The notes under the pieces are model-generated. The model did not search any database, was not told where the DNA came from, and saw only the letters and a program-made list of their open reading frames with translations. Shown here one piece after another: positions 28,801 through 40,442 of a DNA stretch of 64,000 nt. The stretch is taken from contig SIJG01000014.1 in the NCBI GenBank assembly GCA_023374025.1, positions 481,077-545,076 of the forward strand, given 5' to 3'. The DNA is from Heterodera schachtii (taxonomy: Eukaryota > Nematoda > Chromadorea > Rhabditida > Heteroderidae). A program made the translations under genes and the position numbers. The stretch's first letter is position 1. Every line of letters starts with the position of its first letter.

Positions 28801-31339
28801 TAAATAAGACAAATGGGCATTAAAATGTAAGAGAAAATGCATGTTTTTTTTGCTGGTATTTTCAGTTGATCAATTTTTTCGATCATTTTGAGGAGCAAAC
28901 AAAAAAAAAATGCCAAAAATTGCAATGACAATTGGATTGACTATGTTCTGTACAATAAATTGGGCAGTCACAGTTCGGTTTGTTCCCCTTGTGGGGTGGG
29001 AGGTATTCCGTATTTAGTTAGTAAAGGTAAATTTCAGACCTACCCCCTTAGAGTATATATGATTTTTATTTTTAACACTTATACTAGTAGTCTCTAGTAA
29101 ATTAAGGAACTTGCCATCATTTATGACTCCGAGAGATGCCTTCGACAATGTTGACCCTGCAGAATTAACCGCAGCACAAACGTAATTGCCTTGGTCCAAT
29201 TGTCGAACATTGTCAATGATCAGTCGGCCTTCTTTGGTCACTTGAATTCGGCCATCGGAAGAAACGAGGCCAGAAAAAAAGGTAAAGAGCTGAAGGGGAA
29301 GAAGTTCAAAAAGAAATGCCAATGCTTTTGTTGTTCACTTGGTCCCCTTCTTTGCTCCAAAATATGCCGGGCGGCGGCTGTCCAATTGCTTCGCATTCGA
29401 ACACGGCAGTCCGTCCTTGGTTCAAACGCAAGTTTTGTGGCATTTTAGTGAAAGTTGGAGGAGCATTCACGCGCAGTTTGGCACTGGATTCAATGCTTCC
29501 CACGGGATTCTTGGCATGACAGACATAATCTCCGGCATCCTCCAGTTGTATTCTTAGAATATTAAAAATTAAATTTGTCGAACACCGTTGAGTTCTGACT
29601 TATCAATTCGAAGTCCTCCTCTGTCTTTGGCGACATAAGCGCGCCCAACCGGCATTTGTCCATTCAGCTTTTTCCAAGAAATGCTTGGCATTGGCTAAAT
29701 TCAATTAAATAACTAAATTAACGGCTTATTGTTTTTTTACTTCGCCAATAACGCGACAATCGAAATGAACCGATGAATTAAGTTCAGCAACAACATTTTT
29801 GGGCTCAATCTTAACGAAGGGGCATAAAAGAATTCATTTAAATAAATTCACTACCAAAAACACAGGTTTATCGAAAACTGAAAGTCGGGCAGGCTTTGAA
29901 ACACGCTGACCAACCTTAAATAAGAAAATTAATTTAGGGAGAAAAACTGTCGTTTGGCCCTGTAGGCATGGTAAAAAGAGAAAAACCTGGTAAGGTGCAA
30001 ATCGAAAACCTTTTTTCTCTTCCCCAATTTAAAATTTGTAAATTTTAAAGCGTTTTAGTCCCGATTCGTATCGATTTTCTGGTACTTTAGGATAATAAAA
30101 GGAATTTATGACTTTACCGAATTCGATGCAACACATTGGTAAAAGCCGGCATCAGAACGTTGTGCCTAAAAATTAACAACAATTTTCGAATATATTTTAT
30201 TGATACATTTTCGATAATCAGTGAGCCATCCGGATTTTGATGGTACTTTTCGTCCTCTTGTGTGCTTAGCTCCCGGTCATCCTTCCTCCATGTAACCACA
30301 GGCTCCGGGATTCCCTTTGGCGGCGAACATTCGAGACTTACGCGATTGCCAGTGAGAGTCTGTTAAGCAAAAAAAAAAACATTTATTATCAAAAAAAAAT
30401 TAAACAACCTGGACAGCGTGGGGATTTAGCCTAAAGTCATCTCGAAGCATCGCAACTCTCAAATTCGCTTCCTGCGACCGAACTTCTCCAAATTGGTTCC
30501 GTGCCACACAATGGTAAACGCCGGCATCGGAGTCAGTGCCGCCTTTGTTGCGATTAATCAATTAAATAATGCAACAAACAGAAAAGCATCGCATACCGCT
30601 GTTAACTTTTAACAGGAACAAAGAGCCATTGGGAAGCAGCAGCCGATGGCCATTGCCCACGCGGACCGGCACAGAATCTTTGTACCAAGTGATTTCAACA
30701 TCGGACCCAGTCACACCACATCTTCAAAATGAAATAGCAGTTTAAAAAAACAGGAAGGAAGACAATGGAACCTAAGAGTTGCCGGATCATCTTTTACAAC
30801 CAAAATATCAAGGGGATGTTCAGATATTGACGGCAGAGGGCCTGAAATTAAGTTTTGTACTTTTGTTTAAAAAGGAGCGAAGACCTGAATATGCCAAATT
30901 TGACAATGAAAAAGCCCAAGAAAGAGCAATAATCCACATTATAAAGTTGCCTCATCCGAATCAGCCATAGACGGAAATTATTTCAGTTTAGCTCAGCATT
31001 ACAAACGGTTTGAAGCAAGTAATTATTCAGGCTCCACACAAAAATTATCGTAAAAACTCTTTTCAATAAAAATACATAAAATAAATTCATGGCTTAAAAG
31101 CGTCACCACCTTTCACTATGCTTTGCTACACCATTTCTCGCCACTCATATAAATTCATTATTTTTCTTTCTATGTCTCTTCAGTGTCCATGCTCTCGGCC
31201 CCTGGTCAGTCGGGCGTACGACAGTCAATGGAAAGGCTTCTCCTCCCCCCCCCCCCCCCCCATTCCCCTCACAGCTGACAGATGTGCTGCTAATGCTAAT
31301 AGGGAAAAATGAAATGGACGCGTAGGCGAAAAGAATCAT
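22889..31339 (-). CDS. sax-3: SAX-3/Robo axon-guidance receptor (about 20 exons, about 1,418 aa)
   Basis: Robo receptors bind Slit and steer axons and migrating cells. The order is signal peptide (putative exon 31273-31339, phase-compatible), five Ig domains (30841 to 25960), three fibronectin III domains (25960-24784), one membrane span ([20 protein letters not shown], near 24600-24660) and a long cytoplasmic tail to 22889. Main exons: 30772-30841, 30597-30721, 30409-30542, 30207-30359, 30118-30165, 29855-29914, 29741-29809, 29600-29694, 29339-29552, 29115-29289, 26184-26400, 25862-26135, 25490-25807, 25173-25383, 24995-25124, 24784-24944, 24088-24745, 23278-24028, 22889-23217. The tail holds the CC1-type motif [13 protein letters not shown] and the stretch [12 protein letters not shown], both close to C. 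elegans SAX-3. Two oddities are a one-base frame break near 24495-24515 and a GC-AG intron of 2.7 kb. The first exon is the least certain part. Confidence 0.93.
26401..29114 (-). other. 2.7-kb sax-3 intron between Ig4 and Ig5 (GC-AG)
   Basis: The donor reads G|GCAAGTTCC at 29115/29114 and the acceptor TTTTAG|CC at 26401/26400. The phases match (1 nt + 2 nt). No other donor in this exon gives the right phase. The intron is AT-rich in the right two thirds and has a poly-G run near 27390-27399. I found no nested gene on either strand. Open frames at 26656-27159 (+) have no family support. Confidence 0.6.
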
Positions 31340-32045
31340 TCATCAGCAGCTATTCATTTGGGTGGGACAAATAAGGGAAGAAACGAAGGAAGCAAAGCCG
31401 AATTGAGAGGTCAAAGGCAGGAACAACATTAGTAGAAAATTGGGAGAAAAAATAATTAACACAAATGTGCAAATTGTTCCCTAGCTGTTGGAAGGTGCTG
31501 TTAGTTTTCAACAGTGGTGATCTCGACAGTGTTGGTTTCGACAGTGATTGATTTCGAAAGTTTCTTTTTAAAAAATTCTTTATAGTAAGTCTCGTTAAAT
31601 TTTGAAAATTAAAATGATAAACACATGCTCTTATACACTTAAGAGTGGTTTAAAATTTTCGAATTCTGCTAAAGCTTGCAGGTTTGCATCTTGGCACTCA
31701 AACACGGCATTAGTTAGCAGATTTTCTCACAAATTCTAGAATCATATATAGGAAATTTTTGTATTCTCAACTACAGCCGAGCATGGGACACTTGTATACA
31801 AAAAGAGAAAGTGATAAATCTTTTGACAATCAAATAATTTGTATATGCAAATTATACACCTGGTACGTGTTGGAAAACCTCAAAGTTAATTACTGTTTAA
31901 ATTTTAAAAGTAACAAGTGTTCATCGAACTCCTAATAGATATTAAAAGAGATAGGTATATAGACAGCCAAAAGAAAATTCATTAAATAAAGAAAATTATT
32001 TATTCACACTTTTATTCAATAAATAAAGTTATCTATCTCGGAAAT
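31340..32045. other. intergenic between sax-3 and the DENN gene
   Basis: AT-rich, about 700 bp. It should hold the sax-3 promoter and the 3' end of the DENN gene. AATAAA-like words occur in both directions near 31985-32025. I see nothing else. Confidence 0.4.
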
Positions 32046-34696
32046 TTATTCAAATGTTTCCCAATTGTTTTTACGATTGTTGACAAAAGATGAATTAGAT
32101 GGAAGATTTAAAGCGGAAGAAGTCGATGATAACACACCAAAAGAATTATGATCAGATACAGGAAGTGGGTCAAATTGACTAAGATTAGGACTAGAAAAAA
32201 TATTACTTGTAATTGTCGAATTATTTTGATCGGATAAATCAATGAGATCACCGACAGAATGAGCACTTTCTATGGATGGTGGAGAAACAGAACGCGTTTT
32301 GGAAGAGGGAGAAAATTTATCCAGGTTAAATTGAGAGGTGTCAATCGTCAGAGGGTCCAATTTCTGTTTGTACTTCGACCGAGAACGGGCAACAGACGAA
32401 CTCGGCCTTCTCTTTTTGACTGAAGAAATGGCATCCTCTTTTCGTCTTACGCTCAGTTTGTTTCTGACCTGAACTGTTTTTAGATTTTTGTTTAACAATT
32501 ATAAAATTTCAACACACTGATAACGAATGGATTTGATCCTTCAAAGCACCAATTACATCAGTTGCATTTCCTTTCACCTATGAAGTAAGAAAACTTTTTT
32601 TATTAGATTATTTGACACTTTTCCAATAAATAAGAACTGGCTTCCATATAAGAACCCACGAATTGGTTTTTATCAGGGAAATAAAGAATTTAGTTTGGAA
32701 AATATCAATTTCGACCCCCCGAATTTTAAGTCATAAATTTTTAACTTCCATAATGTGATTCCTTATACAATTATTTAATTACTCACAGAAGACACTGCTT
32801 GTTGCAGCATATCCGTAGTCTTGTTTTGAAAAAAGATATAATTTCACAAATAAAATATTTAAGTTACCGTAACAGCACCGTTCTTGTCCAATTGGCCTCT
32901 AACTCCCATCGATTGAGCCTCTCTTTCAAATTCGTCAATGGTTGTCCTATTCTCATTCAATTCCGACAATTTTTCATCAATAAATCTTTCGAAATATTGC
33001 ACCCCATCTTTTCCGATCAAGGAAGACAGAAATTGCCGGAGGCTAGGACGTTGTTTTTCAGTAAACAATTTCCTGTCCCAACTGTAAGAGCCATGCGGGT
33101 CTAATAAAAGCAATGGAAAATGATCAAACTCAAACTGATCAAACATACCCACAATAAGACCAGATACGTAGTTGCCAAAAATCAACGCGTTCGTCTGCAA
33201 AAAGGCCCTTGCCAATGAATCAGAAATAAAAATATCGCTGGAGAATTTTAAACGATTCCGCAAAAAATTGAAAGCTTCTAACGGCAGTTTGTCATCATAT
33301 GGAGAAGTAAGAAGCTTCTCATCCACGTCCATTATAACAACATCCCCCAATTCCGCCTTGTTCTGAGTTTGGAATGTTTCTTTTGGAATTCCGATTAAAT
33401 ACGGCATCGGAGCCCTAAAAGACAGAATATAGTTAATTCAAATAAAAAACAATTACATTAGCATATCAGTTAATTCATGTGGTAGAATCGGAATAAACAA
33501 ACTTTGCCTAAAATTTAAATATTTCAGTTTAAAAAAATCAAACACTAACCAAATAAATGGAAAAAACAGTTTTGAAATGCCGAAGACGCAAGCCGAAAGT
33601 TGACTAAGTTTGGAAGTTGTAAAAATGATCCTTCTTTCCTTGAGTATTCTTAAATTTAAAGGTAGACAAAAAATTTTTAAACAGAAATACGATGCGTAAA
33701 GCTGTATCATCTGTCTCTCATTGATAGCATTAAAAAACTCGAGCAGAAATTTGTCTTCTCTCAATGTAGGCAATCGTGAAGTGTCAGGAATTTGCTCAGA
33801 AAATCGCTAAATATATTTATTAACCAAAAATCAATTGTTGAATGCGAACGGCGATTTTGGAACATGCACTCAGTTGTAATTTGGCACCGGAAACAGGAAT
33901 GTCAAGATGATAAGCATTGGTTAACAAGGATTCAACATCGTCTGCCTAAAGAAATAAAATACCCTAACATCATAATGCACTAGCATAGTCTTTGAAAAGC
34001 AAAATTCAAAAACCGAATTAAGCAATCATTTCACTTACATTTCCATTATTGAACACGAACGAAATTGTATTAAGGAGTTTGTAGAAAAAATTGACCCAAA
34101 GAAATCCACTAAAATGGAATGTATAAGAGGAAAGAAAACGGTAACACACCTCAGGATGCAAAAACAGGAGTTAGTCCGAGGTGTAAATCTGCAAAATCCA
34201 AAAGAGTGCATAGATTGTGCATCGGTTAATACAAATGTGAAGAGTTGAACAGCATCATTTTCGCTTCTAAAAAAGCTAATCGCTCATTTGATGTCACGAA
34301 CAAATCAATTCATTACCTCATACTCCTTTTCAATGGGAAGCAAAACTGTTTTATTGAACGGAGAATGTTTTCATCCGAAAACTCCAAAGGATAAAGTACC
34401 TAAAATAGTATAAAATAATTAGTATTTACTTAGGTATGTATGAAATCGAAAAAAATTATCTGATGTGAGATAAAGGGAATTTTATGGTTTGGGTGATAGC
34501 CAAACAGAACCACCGGGCAAAAATCCTAAAATGTCATCCTTACTAAAACATGCCTTTGTTTTTGTGTGTTGAAATTCTTTTGCCGCTTCAACTTCGCAAC
34601 ACACATCAAAAATAGTAGGCGTGTCCAATCTAGAAAAAAATTTAAGATAATTAAATTTGTTAAGCAATATTTTTTAAACCTGTGCCTAGAAGCCAT
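32046..34696 (-). CDS. rme-4: DENND1/RME-4-like DENN-domain protein
   Basis: DENND1 (connecdenn) proteins are Rab35 exchange factors that work with AP-2 and clathrin in endocytosis. The start MASRHR at 34696 is followed by a short intron, then uDENN pieces (DTPTIFDVCCEVEAAKE; YPLEFSDENILRSIKQFCFP), FVLTDAQSMHSFGFCRF, SGFLWVNFFYKLLN, the cDENN core (LKERRIIFTTSKLSQLSACV, FIPILPHELTDMLM, APMPYLIGIPKETF, GDVVIMDVD) and the dDENN region to about 32870. The C-terminal exon (to 32046) is disordered and Ser-rich. It contains DLIDLSD, which resembles a clathrin box, FDPLP, and a final WETF, a WxxF-type motif known to bind the AP-2 ear. Introns are short and GT-AG where checked. An in-frame Met also exists 12 codons upstream (34732). 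Orthology to RME-4 rests on the DENN core and AP-2 motifs. Confidence 0.8.
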
Positions 34697-34732
34697 CAGT
34701 TTGAGAGAAGAAAGAAAATTAACCACTCGCAC

Positions 34733-35186
34733 ATTGGTTTTTTAATTAGGATAATCAAACATCAAAGAATCTGAAGAAAAGGCTCGTGAGTCCACTCAAC
34801 GACAATATTTTTATCATACAAAAAAGATTGCAAAGTAAATCATAAATTAGGTAAATGGTCATTCGACGTGCCATACATATGTTTTCGACAGAGGTTGGTT
34901 TCTACATTGAGTGATTCGCCAGTGTGATTTAAGACCGCTTCTTTAAGTTTTTCTTTTTTATATTTTCCATAAAAAATATTAAATTAAAAAAAACAGAGAT
35001 TTTTTAAAAATTGTATTAAACTTCCACACGTATTTAGGTATTAGATTTTAAATGCACTAAAATTAACATACAGTGTAAGGTAGACCGAATATGGGACCTA
35101 CTTGGTTACTAACTCCTCACAGACCACTGACAGAAAATTCAAATTATTTGAACAGAAATATTTATTAACGGTCACTTATTAAAAAA
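34733..35186. promoter_or_regulatory. spacer between divergent DENN gene and TREX-like copy 1
   Basis: About 450 bp, AT-rich, between genes transcribed outwards, so it should contain both promoters. No specific element is recognisable. Confidence 0.35.
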
Positions 35187-38100
35187 ATGCCACTTATCAA
35201 TACGAGAGATAGCAAGATACAACAAAAAGAGAACGAGGAAAATGATGGAATGCACCCTATTGAGACCTATATTTTCATGGATTTTGAGACAACGGGACTT
35301 TTTGACGACGGCCACAACAACCCGTTGACCAACCCCAATCGGTCCAATGAGACGGCCAGAGAACGTGCCCAGAGGCTGGACAACCTCATCAAGTCAGGTG
35401 AGAGAAGAGATTGGGCTGAACCGCTTGAATTGACAATGAATCTTTGTGCTAAAAGATGGAAATCGCTTTCCTAAAATCACGGAAATGGCTTATATGTCGG
35501 TGCCGCGGGTGTTGTTCCTTGAGGGAACGGAGCAAATGTCCGCGCGCCATTTGTCATCGATGTCGCAAGACGGCGAAGAAGGCATTGAGCCGGTGCAGGT
35601 CGTTACAAATGTACATGTGCGACAGCTGAATCCGCAGCTTAATGACAAGGAGCGGTTCAAGTACGAGGAATTGCAACGGAAAGTGCCAAGTGAGTCGTAG
35701 ATTTTAGCCCCTTCCTTCAGCTGTTTGTTGCCCAGGCGTGCTTCTCAAACAATCCGATTTGACATGCAAATGCACTTTCGCTCAGGAATGGCCCGGAGTC
35801 GTCCACCTGCTTCAGACTGTTCCAAAACCAGCCTGTCTGGTTGCGCACAATGGTCTCAACTTTGACTTCCGAATTCTGTGCCACGAGTTGCGCAAGAGCG
35901 ACCTGTTCCGTACCCATCCGATCCCAGAACAGGTGACGCTTAAAATTGATTGTGTTTTCTGGTTACAATTGTTGTTCAACCAGGTTTATTTCCTCGACAC
36001 GCTTTCCTGCTTTTACGAACTCGAGAAGGAGTACAACCGCGAGATAGAATTGACGATGGAAAATGTTGACTGGACTCTTGGTGGGTCACTCACACGATGG
36101 CACCAATTTTGGCTTTCCAATTCCAGTTTTGTCTCAATTCCAACCAAACAGCGAAACTGTCGTTGCAACTGCCGAGATAGAGGAAACTGTACAACAAAAT
36201 TGCACTGCTTCTGAGGGAACACAAAATTCCAATGGTCACAAAAGCACCACCGTTCTTCATCGATTGTTCGATCAGAAATGTTCTCTTACATCAAATGCCA
36301 ACGGATTGCCAAATTCTCATAAGAAAATAAAGTAAGATTTATTTGCAGGGATCGCAAGTTTTTTTTTCAAAATAAGGTCAAGAGGTTAAACCTAAGATTT
36401 TGACCCCAAAAATAAGATTTTTGAAATAACGGATTTTTACATAGTAGAAACAATTGAAAAGCATTATTGGCTCTTTGCATTTAAAATATCAGCAAAATAA
36501 TCATTAAGCACAAAAAATTTAAAAAGTTTAGGAGAAGCCTGAATTAAGAAAAATCTTACAATTAGGAATAAAGTTAAGAAATTTCAAGAATGAAAATTTT
36601 GTGGCATTTTTTTGAAAACGAAAAAAAAACTTACTAATTAATCATAAAATTAAATCGCTGAAAATTTTTAAAAAAATTTTTCATTGAATTTTCTTACAAA
36701 AATTTTTCTAACAATAAGATTTTTTCATGAAAGTTTCTAAGTTTAAAAATTAAAAAAAAAATTCGGCGAATATTAATGTAAGCAACAAATCACTTCAATA
36801 GGGAAATGGTCTGATATCATTCGGACTCCCAAATTCTCTTAAATTTAAAAAAATGGAGTCAAAAACTCAAAACTATTAAGTTTTTAACAAAAAAATGCTA
36901 ACAAGAGAATATCCCGAACTGTCACTGCTCAAATCGCTTTAAAACCACTTTTATCGTGTAGAGCATAATTGATTTGCTATTGCCAATTTTTGGCTTTTTT
37001 GGCTCCTTGGCCAAAAGTCGTCAGAAAAAATCGATCAAAGTTCCGAAAAACCGATAAAATGGTTAATTTTAATTATTTTTTTAAAAACGTTTATCTATCA
37101 AATAGTAACAATAATATAACTAAACCAAAAAGGGAACGGGACAAAATTTCGACGCAGAAATTTCGCCGCAAAAAAATAAAAAAAATAGACTTAAAAATTT
37201 TTCTTAGAATTTTCTATAAGAAAATTTCAAAAAAAAATTTTTTTTTTTTTTTTTTACAAAAAATCGTTAAAAAAATTTACTAAAACTTTTTCCCTGAATT
37301 TTTATATAAAAAAAATTCTCAAAGATTTTTTTTCTTGAAATTTGAATAAATTAAAAAAAAAATTTCTTTGGCGAAATTATGTCCCGGCAAAATTTTGGGG
37401 TGCACCCACCAAAAGATGCTAGGTGAATAATACTTATTGTTAGAAAAAAAATCAAAATAATTCACCACCGGTCGGACGGATCAGAACCCATGACAAAAGG
37501 TCAAAAAATATAAGAGAACCAAATCCATAAAAATTAACATATTTTTGCTTTTTCTGCGTTTTTGGCGCCGGAGCCAAAAAACCCGTAAATTGGCAATAGC
37601 AAATCGACTATTAAGCACAAAAAATTCTCTCTCCTCCTGGGCTATGATCCTCCCCCCGCACAGTTTCACTATATCCTTTAACATTTGAAAATTTTGAAAC
37701 AATATACCTAGTCCAATCCTACGTCATTGGAGCTTGGCTTTGCCGCTGATCATGGTAAAATTTAAAGCAATTGAAAATCATTCAGTTGCGATGTTCACCC
37801 GATACAGTTCATGCGCAAAACGCATTGGTCGCCGGCCAAACGCCGCTGCATTGACGCCAAATTTTTTGAGTCCGTGAAAATTTAAGCACTCGCTGATTTA
37901 TTGTTTTCGTTTAGGAGCAACAATCGCGGTGAATGGAATTTCAATGGTAACCATGCCAGGCGGTTGTTGTGCGGACGTGGCAATTTCAAGCTGGAGAACA
38001 TGTTCAAGAGGGTGAGATCGGTTGGTTTTTCAATCGAATCGCTCCCAAAATTTGTTTAGTTTTTCTCCATTGCCCCGCAATTTCATCGGGCACAATCGGA

Positions 38101-38227
38101 CTGTGAGGCTCTGCTGCAAGTTTGCCTCTCCTACGGCATGGATTTTGTGAAATTTGTTGACCGAAGCTGTTCATCCTTCCCCGACTGCTTCTACACCTCC
38201 TCCAAAAAGACTCACAATCAGACTTGA
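35187..38227 (+). CDS. TREX-like DEDDh 3'-5' exonuclease, copy 1
   Basis: TREX enzymes degrade DNA from 3' ends. Exons: 35187-35397, 35456-35689, 35736-35932, 35984-36080, 36127-about 36250, about 37791-37869, 37915-38011, 38060-38227. Exo I is IFMDFETTGLFDDG (catalytic Asp, Glu). Exo II is LVAHNGLNFDFRILCHEL (Asp). Exo III is FHRAQSDCEALLQVC, with His and Asp five apart, as expected for the DEDDh type. Residues after the first exon form a longer linker than in mammalian TREX. The N-terminus has about 23 more residues than copy 2. The exon 5 donor is not resolved, and the intron between exons 5 and 6 is about 1.5 kb and contains a foldback repeat. The C-terminus ends KKTHNQT. It is unclear whether both copies are active, but all catalytic residues are present. 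Confidence 0.82.
36260..37790. other. AT-rich insertion-like intron of TREX-like copy 1
   Basis: This stretch has no counterpart in copy 2, although sequence on both sides is shared. It is strongly AT-rich and holds an inverted repeat. A TTTGCTATTGCCAATTT-type sequence starts at about 36971, and its complement ends at about 37607; the arms include GGCTTTTTTGGCTCC and the reverse GGAGCCAAAAAACC. The shape is that of a foldback or MITE-like element of about 640 bp. Confidence 0.55.
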
Positions 38228-38503
38228 TTTTTGATTATTTAAAATTTAAATACTGACATTTGATCTCGTTTTGTATTATGGACATGATGCTGCTTAACCG
38301 TTCAGATTGCACCGTTTAAATACAGACGGGTTTTTGTTTTGTTCTTCCACGCTTATTTGCTGCTTATATATTTTTTATTATTAAAATAGAAATACATATA
38401 TTTTTGTTTTCCATTAGTTGATATAAAATATTCAGATATCTTTCACACTTACAAATAATAATCCATAAGAATCGAATTAAAGCTGGGGGCGTGTGGTGTA
38501 AGG

Positions 38504-40270
38504 ATGTGTCATATTGAGACCTATATTTTCATGGATTTTGAGACAACGGGACTTTTTGACGACGGCCACAACAACCCGTTGACCAACCCCAATCGGTCCA
38601 ATGAGACGGCCAGAGAACGTGCCCAGAGGCTGGACAACCTCATCAAGTCAGGTGAGAGAAGAGATTGGGCTGAACCGCTTGAATTGACAATGAATCTTTG
38701 TGCTAAAAGATGGAAATCGCTTTCCTAAAATCACGGAAATGGCTTATATGTCGGTGCCGCGGGTGTTGTTCCTTGAGGGAACGGAGCAAATGTCCGCGCG
38801 CCATTTGTCATCGATGTCGCAAGACGGCGAAGAAGGCATTGAGCCGGTGCAGGTCGTTACAAATGTACATGTGCGACAGCTGAATCCGCAGCTTAATGAC
38901 AAGGAGCGGTTCAAGTACGAGGAATTGCAACGGAAAGTGCCAAGTGAGTCGTAGATTTTAGCCCCTTCCTTCAGCTGTTTGTTGCCCAGGCGTGCTTCTC
39001 AAACAATCCGATTTGACATGCAAATGCACTTTCGCTCAGGAATGGCCCGGAGTCGTCCACCTGCTTCAGACTGTTCCAAAACCAGCCTGTCTGGTTGCGC
39101 ACAATGGTCTCAACTTTGACTTCCGAATTCTGTGCCACGAGTTGCGCAAGAGCGACCTGTTCCGTACCCATCCGATCCCAGAACAGGTGACGCTTAAAAT
39201 TGATTGTGTTTTCTGGTTACAATTGTTGTTCAACCAGGTTTATTTCCTCGACACGCTTTCCTGCTTTTACGAACTCGAGAAGGAGTACAACCGCGAGATA
39301 GAATTGACGATGGAAAATGTTGACTGGACTCTTGGTGGGTCACTCACACGATGGCACCAATTTTGGCTTTCCAATTCCAGTTTTGTCTCAATTCCAACCA
39401 AACAGCGAAACTGTCGTTGCAACTGCCGAGATAGAGGAAACTGTACAACAAAATTGCACTGCTTCTGAGGGAACACAAAATTCCAATGGTCACAAAAGCA
39501 CCACCGTTCTTCACCGACTAACAGTTTTACAAGAAACACCAACAAAAAAAACGGAGCTTATTTCTGTCCCGAAGACGTATATTTCTATAAATTTGTCTTG
39601 GATGAGGCGGGGCAATAATTCTTAGAAAATTCTTTCTTATGAAAATTCAAAAAAAAATTTCTTATGAAAATTTTATATGAATTTAATTTGAAAATTTTTT
39701 AAAACATTTTTTCGGTGGAAACGACCTGCTCCTTCAAAAAGAATATGAAAAATTGACCAAAACAGTAACAAAATTAAATTTTTAAGAACTGCCAAGCGAT
39801 CACTATTTGATGAGGATGTTCACCCGATACAGTTCATGCGCAAAACGCATTGGTCGCCGGCCAAACGCCGCTGCATTGACGCCAAATTTTTTGAGTCCGT
39901 GAAAATTTAAGCACTCGCTGATTTATTGTTTTCGTTTAGGAGCAACAATCGCGGTGAATGGAATTTCAATGGTAACCATGCCAGGCGGTTGTTGTGCGGA
40001 CGTGGCAATTTCAAGCTGGAGAACATGTTCAAGAGGGTGAGATCGGTTGGTTTTTCAATCGAATCGCTCCCAAAATTTGTTTAGTTTTTCTCCATTGCCC
40101 CGCAATTTCATCGGGCACAATCGGACTGTGAGGCTCTGCTGCAAGTTTGCCTCTCCTACGGCATGGATTTTGTGAAATTTGTTGACCGAAACTGTTCATC
40201 CTTCCCCGACTGCTTCTACACCTCCTCCAAAAAGACTCAGACTTTAAACTCACTTAACACTGACCTTTGA
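38504..40270 (+). CDS. TREX-like DEDDh 3'-5' exonuclease, copy 2
   Basis: Tandem duplicate of the preceding gene, shifted by 3254 bp over its first five exons. From about 38512 to 39511 it appears identical to copy 1, introns included. The last three exons (about 39822-39901, 39947-40043, 40092-40270) match copy 1 with one replacement (Ser to Asn in VDRSCSS/VDRNCSS) and a different C-terminal end (KKTQTLNSLNTDL). The start is ATG at 38504 (MCHIETYIF), giving a shorter N-terminus. All four DEDDh residues are kept. Between the two shared blocks is about 300 bp unrelated to copy 1. Sequence upstream of ATTGAGACC and downstream of the last exon differs between copies. The copies could be alleles misplaced by assembly, but the different flanks make that less likely. 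Confidence 0.82.
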
Positions 40271-40442
40271 TGACTAACTCTTTTTTTTCTTGTATTTTCG
40301 TATGATTTTATTTTTACTCTTTTCTTTTGTAGAAAAAGTTTTTTTAATTTAAATTTAAAAAAAGTTATTTTTTCTTTATTTATCTGCCATATAAAGAATA
40401 CTAATTGCATTTTCCTCCTCATATTTTTGCAAGTTTTGGCCC

